Shown here piece after piece: positions 62,215 to 64,000 of a DNA stretch of 64,000 bases. Below the pieces are notes generated by a model that was not told the DNA's origin, did not search any database, and was given only the letters and a program-made list of their open reading frames with translations. The first letter of the stretch is position 1, and each line of letters starts with the position of its first letter. Location: contig UQRL01000003.1 in NCBI GenBank assembly GCA_900543555.1, positions 14,925 to 78,924 on the forward strand. The letters are read 5' to 3'. The DNA is from an uncultured Oscillospiraceae bacterium (GTDB lineage Bacteria > Bacillota > Clostridia > Oscillospirales > Acutalibacteraceae). The translations under genes were made by a program, and so were the position numbers.

Positions 62215-62757
62215 CTCGGATACGAAGTATCCGTCTTTTCCTGCGGAAAAGCATCGGGCTTCTCTCTGGTGAAAATTCAAACAAAAGGGGCAGAGAGCAG
62301 GCAGAAAAAGAAAAGCAGACCCATCCGGGCCTGCAAGGGCAGCGCATTGAAGTCCGGGATGGCCTCGGTGGAAAAGAGAATCTTTCTTCGCTGGACAGGT
62401 TTGGAGAGGACTGAAGGCAGCGCACATACCCCAAACATTGAGCAGAAAAAAGCGGGTGTGAAAAAAGAGCAGGTTAAAGGCTGTGGGTCGGTAAACCGCC
62501 CCACACCCGGTTCACAGCGCCCGGCAGAGCCGGTCGCTACGGGCTTTTTACGAGGGGGTCAATTTTCTGATTTTTAGGGGTCGGTTTTGGGGCCTTGGCG
62601 TCAAACTGGGTGTCGTGAATGCCAGATCTTCCCAGTGTAGAGCCATTCTCTACGGTGTCAAGATAGGGGTTGTGACAGTTTCCTGCCTTCAGCAGGGCAA
62701 GCAGAGCGCCCGGCTGTGTGAGATTACCAACGGCTTCAATTTGTGAATGACAAGAAG

Positions 62758-63510
62758 TCACTGTGTCCTGTCAGAGATCCAATCCAGCAGTTTGTACGAA
62801 AATTCTTGGGGATGATTCAGGCTGAAGTCCCCATGGTAATAGCCGGGCATCTCCTCCAGCACTGACCCCGGGATTGTCTCTCTCAGCAGCTTCGCAGATT
62901 TTTTCATAATTTCTCGTTCCTTCCCACCTACCAGGATTAGTGTCTTGGCGCAGCAATGGGAGAGGGAGTCTTTGACCGTATACGCAGCGTTGGCCTTCAA
63001 AAATGCAATCATGTCATCCTTTTTAATCTGGGAGCTGTCGCGAAAGTAATCTTCGAACAGGGAATCCCTTATGTGCAGCGCTTTGCATTGAAGCTTTGCG
63101 TACCAGCGCTTTTTCACAAGGGGATAGCACAGGGAAAAGACAGGCTTGACCAACATGGCCGTAGCATTTGTGGGCAGTGCCAGTGTGCTTTCTATCATGG
63201 CAAATTCGCAGATGTTATTTCGTTGGGACAGCATTTCCAAAAGCACTTGGCCGCCTAGAGAGAGGCCAGCAATTAAAAATACCTGCCCCTGGAATCTGGA
63301 GTCGATATAGCGGATAATCCTGGCGGCATTTTCCTCGATAGAAGTGAATTTTTGATCACTGCCATGGTGTCCGTCTAGGATTGGAATTAAAACATGGAAG
63401 CGGCCTTGCAATATCTCGGCTTCGTCCCTGAAATTCCAAGTAGAAAGTCCACCGCCGTGTAGGAAAATAACTGTTTTAGCCCCTGGGTTTCCACATTGAA
63501 CGAAATGCAT
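62758..63510 (-). CDS. Alpha/beta hydrolase
   Basis: 250 residues from the ATG at 63510, chosen because AGGAGG lies nine bases upstream; a longer frame from 63549 would start before that site. The oxyanion HGGG lies in AKTVIFLHGGGLSTWNFRDE, the nucleophile elbow is GLSLGG, and a His near the end (YYHGDFSLNHP) completes the triad; the acidic member is not certain. A cap region lies in the middle (LVKPVFSLCYPLVKKRWYAK). Substrate unknown. An extended -10 promoter (TGCTATAAT, minus strand 63562-63554) precedes it. Single gene amid element debris. Confidence 0.9.
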   Translation of the reverse strand: MHFVQCGNPGAKTVIFLHGGGLSTWNFRDEAEILQGRFHVLIPILDGHHGSDQKFTSIEENAARIIRYIDSRFQGQVFLIAGLSLGGQVLLEMLSQRNNICEFAMIESTLALPTNATAMLVKPVFSLCYPLVKKRWYAKLQCKALHIRDSLFEDYFRDSSQIKKDDMIAFLKANAAYTVKDSLSHCCAKTLILVGGKEREIMKKSAKLLRETIPGSVLEEMPGYYHGDFSLNHPQEFSYKLLDWISDRTQ

Positions 63511-63553
63511 AAACGGTAGCCTCCTGGGGTTGTCGGGGATAAAAGTCAAAGAA

Positions 63554-63562
63554 ATTATAGCA
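63554..63562 (-). promoter_or_regulatory. Extended -10 promoter of the hydrolase gene
   Basis: TGCTATAAT on the minus strand; no -35 at the normal distance. Confidence 0.6.
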
Positions 63563-63611
63563 CGTTTTTTGAAGCAAGGGAATGAACAGTAGAATGGAAA
63601 GCAAAGAGAAC

Positions 63612-64000
63612 TATGTGAAAAAAGACACCTCTCGTCTACATGTTATCACGGACGGCTTTAATTTGTAAGCACTATGCGCAGGTTGCACAAAAACCAGGGC
63701 GAAAATTTTGCGCCCCGAAAAACAGCGAAAATGGAAAAAACGCACCCGGAAAAGCCCGAAAAAGGCGAAACCGGGCGCGTTTTGGGTGCTGGAGGGGATG
63801 GGAACGGTTGAGAACGGGTCAAACCAGATGAGAAAACCCCGTGTCCGAACCAAAACGAACCCCAAAACCATGCAACACATGCAAAAAGAAAACCGGCAGA
63901 AGCCCAGAGTTTCCGCCGGTTTTGTGGCAGGGGCAGAAGGACTTGGTCTCGGCTGCCGCCTCGGTCGGGCCTGGACGCAGCCCACCGGGCTGCAGGCCCC
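63612..64000 (+). repeat. Three-hairpin repeat, copy 2 (runs to window end)
   Basis: It starts with a frame reading NYVKKDTSRLHVITDGFNL and stop, then the same three hairpins in order as copy 1: CGCACCCGG/CCGGGCGCG (63741-63778), AAAACCGGC/GCCGGTTTT (from 63889) and a GC-rich final hairpin with GCAGCCC/GGGCTGC. Long near-identical blocks connect them. The window ends inside it. Confidence 0.75.

Noticed and set aside
62155..62577. 140-residue frame on the plus strand
   Set aside because: It begins inside the direct repeat hairpin, has no ribosome site and no protein-like domain.

Overview
The window looks like chromosomal DNA of a high-GC, anaerobic gut-type Clostridia, most likely Oscillospiraceae. 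The grounds are: GC-rich coding sequence with strong AGGAGG ribosome sites; a giant secreted protein with C-terminal SLH repeats; an M-box Mg2+ riboswitch; an LplABC-type sugar transporter beside a YesM/YesN-type two-component system; and decayed mobile-element pieces. Species cannot be named from sequence alone. No rRNA, tRNA or CRISPR array was seen.

Region 1 (1-16.6 kb) is one uninterrupted plus-strand gene train and the most unusual part of the window. It holds a GTPase C-terminus cut by the window edge, a GrpE-like protein, a lid-less Hsp70, an Hsp70 fused to a von Willebrand A domain, a J-like/zinc-ribbon/FN3-like scaffold, a zinc-ribbon GTPase, a DUF4177-like small protein, a YidD-like membrane protein, an 881-aa protein resembling GTPase-associated protein GAP1, a transglutaminase-like cysteine enzyme, a membrane-anchored zinc-ribbon GTPase and two more membrane proteins. 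It reads as a chaperone-plus-GTPase machine at the membrane with a possible protease/transamidase effector. It resembles the NTP-dependent conflict systems proposed by comparative genomics, but its function is inferred.

Region 2 (16.6-26.9 kb) has a structured leader, a small Cys-rich protein translationally coupled to a 3,177-aa SLH surface protein, and a strong terminator. Region 3 (26.9-28.1 kb, minus strand) is a promoter, M-box riboswitch and terminator, then two tiny Arg-rich ORFs and an mgtA reduced to its two ends by an in-frame internal deletion. Region 4 (28.3-41.7 kb) is ordinary housekeeping and transport: XRE-TPR regulator with an ABC exporter, M29 aminopeptidase, RidA, TetR, a small FtsH operon, GT8 glycosyltransferase, an RpiR remnant, a nonsense-interrupted HlyD/MacA-like adaptor, an AEC transporter and an SGNH hydrolase.

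Region 5 (41.8-46.1 kb) is a FecCDB-type metal/metallophore uptake operon ending in an FmdE-like gene. It starts with a truncated flavodoxin and a promoter-leader-terminator arrangement that looks like an attenuator. Region 6 (46.1-47.1 kb) is an integrase relic followed by a three-hairpin repeat that recurs at the right edge of the window. Region 7 (47.1-61.0 kb) is a carbohydrate locus: GntR and AraC regulators, a Gfo/Idh/MocA oxidoreductase, a GH51 arabinofuranosidase with a fused N-terminal XRE helix-turn-helix, a decayed stretch, a YesN/YesM pair and a divergent LplABC-type transporter. Region 8 (61.0-64.0 kb) is an SLH-protein relic with its terminator, an HTH protein of a kind common on mobile elements, 217-bp-spaced direct repeats with hairpins, an alpha/beta hydrolase and the second copy of the three-hairpin repeat.
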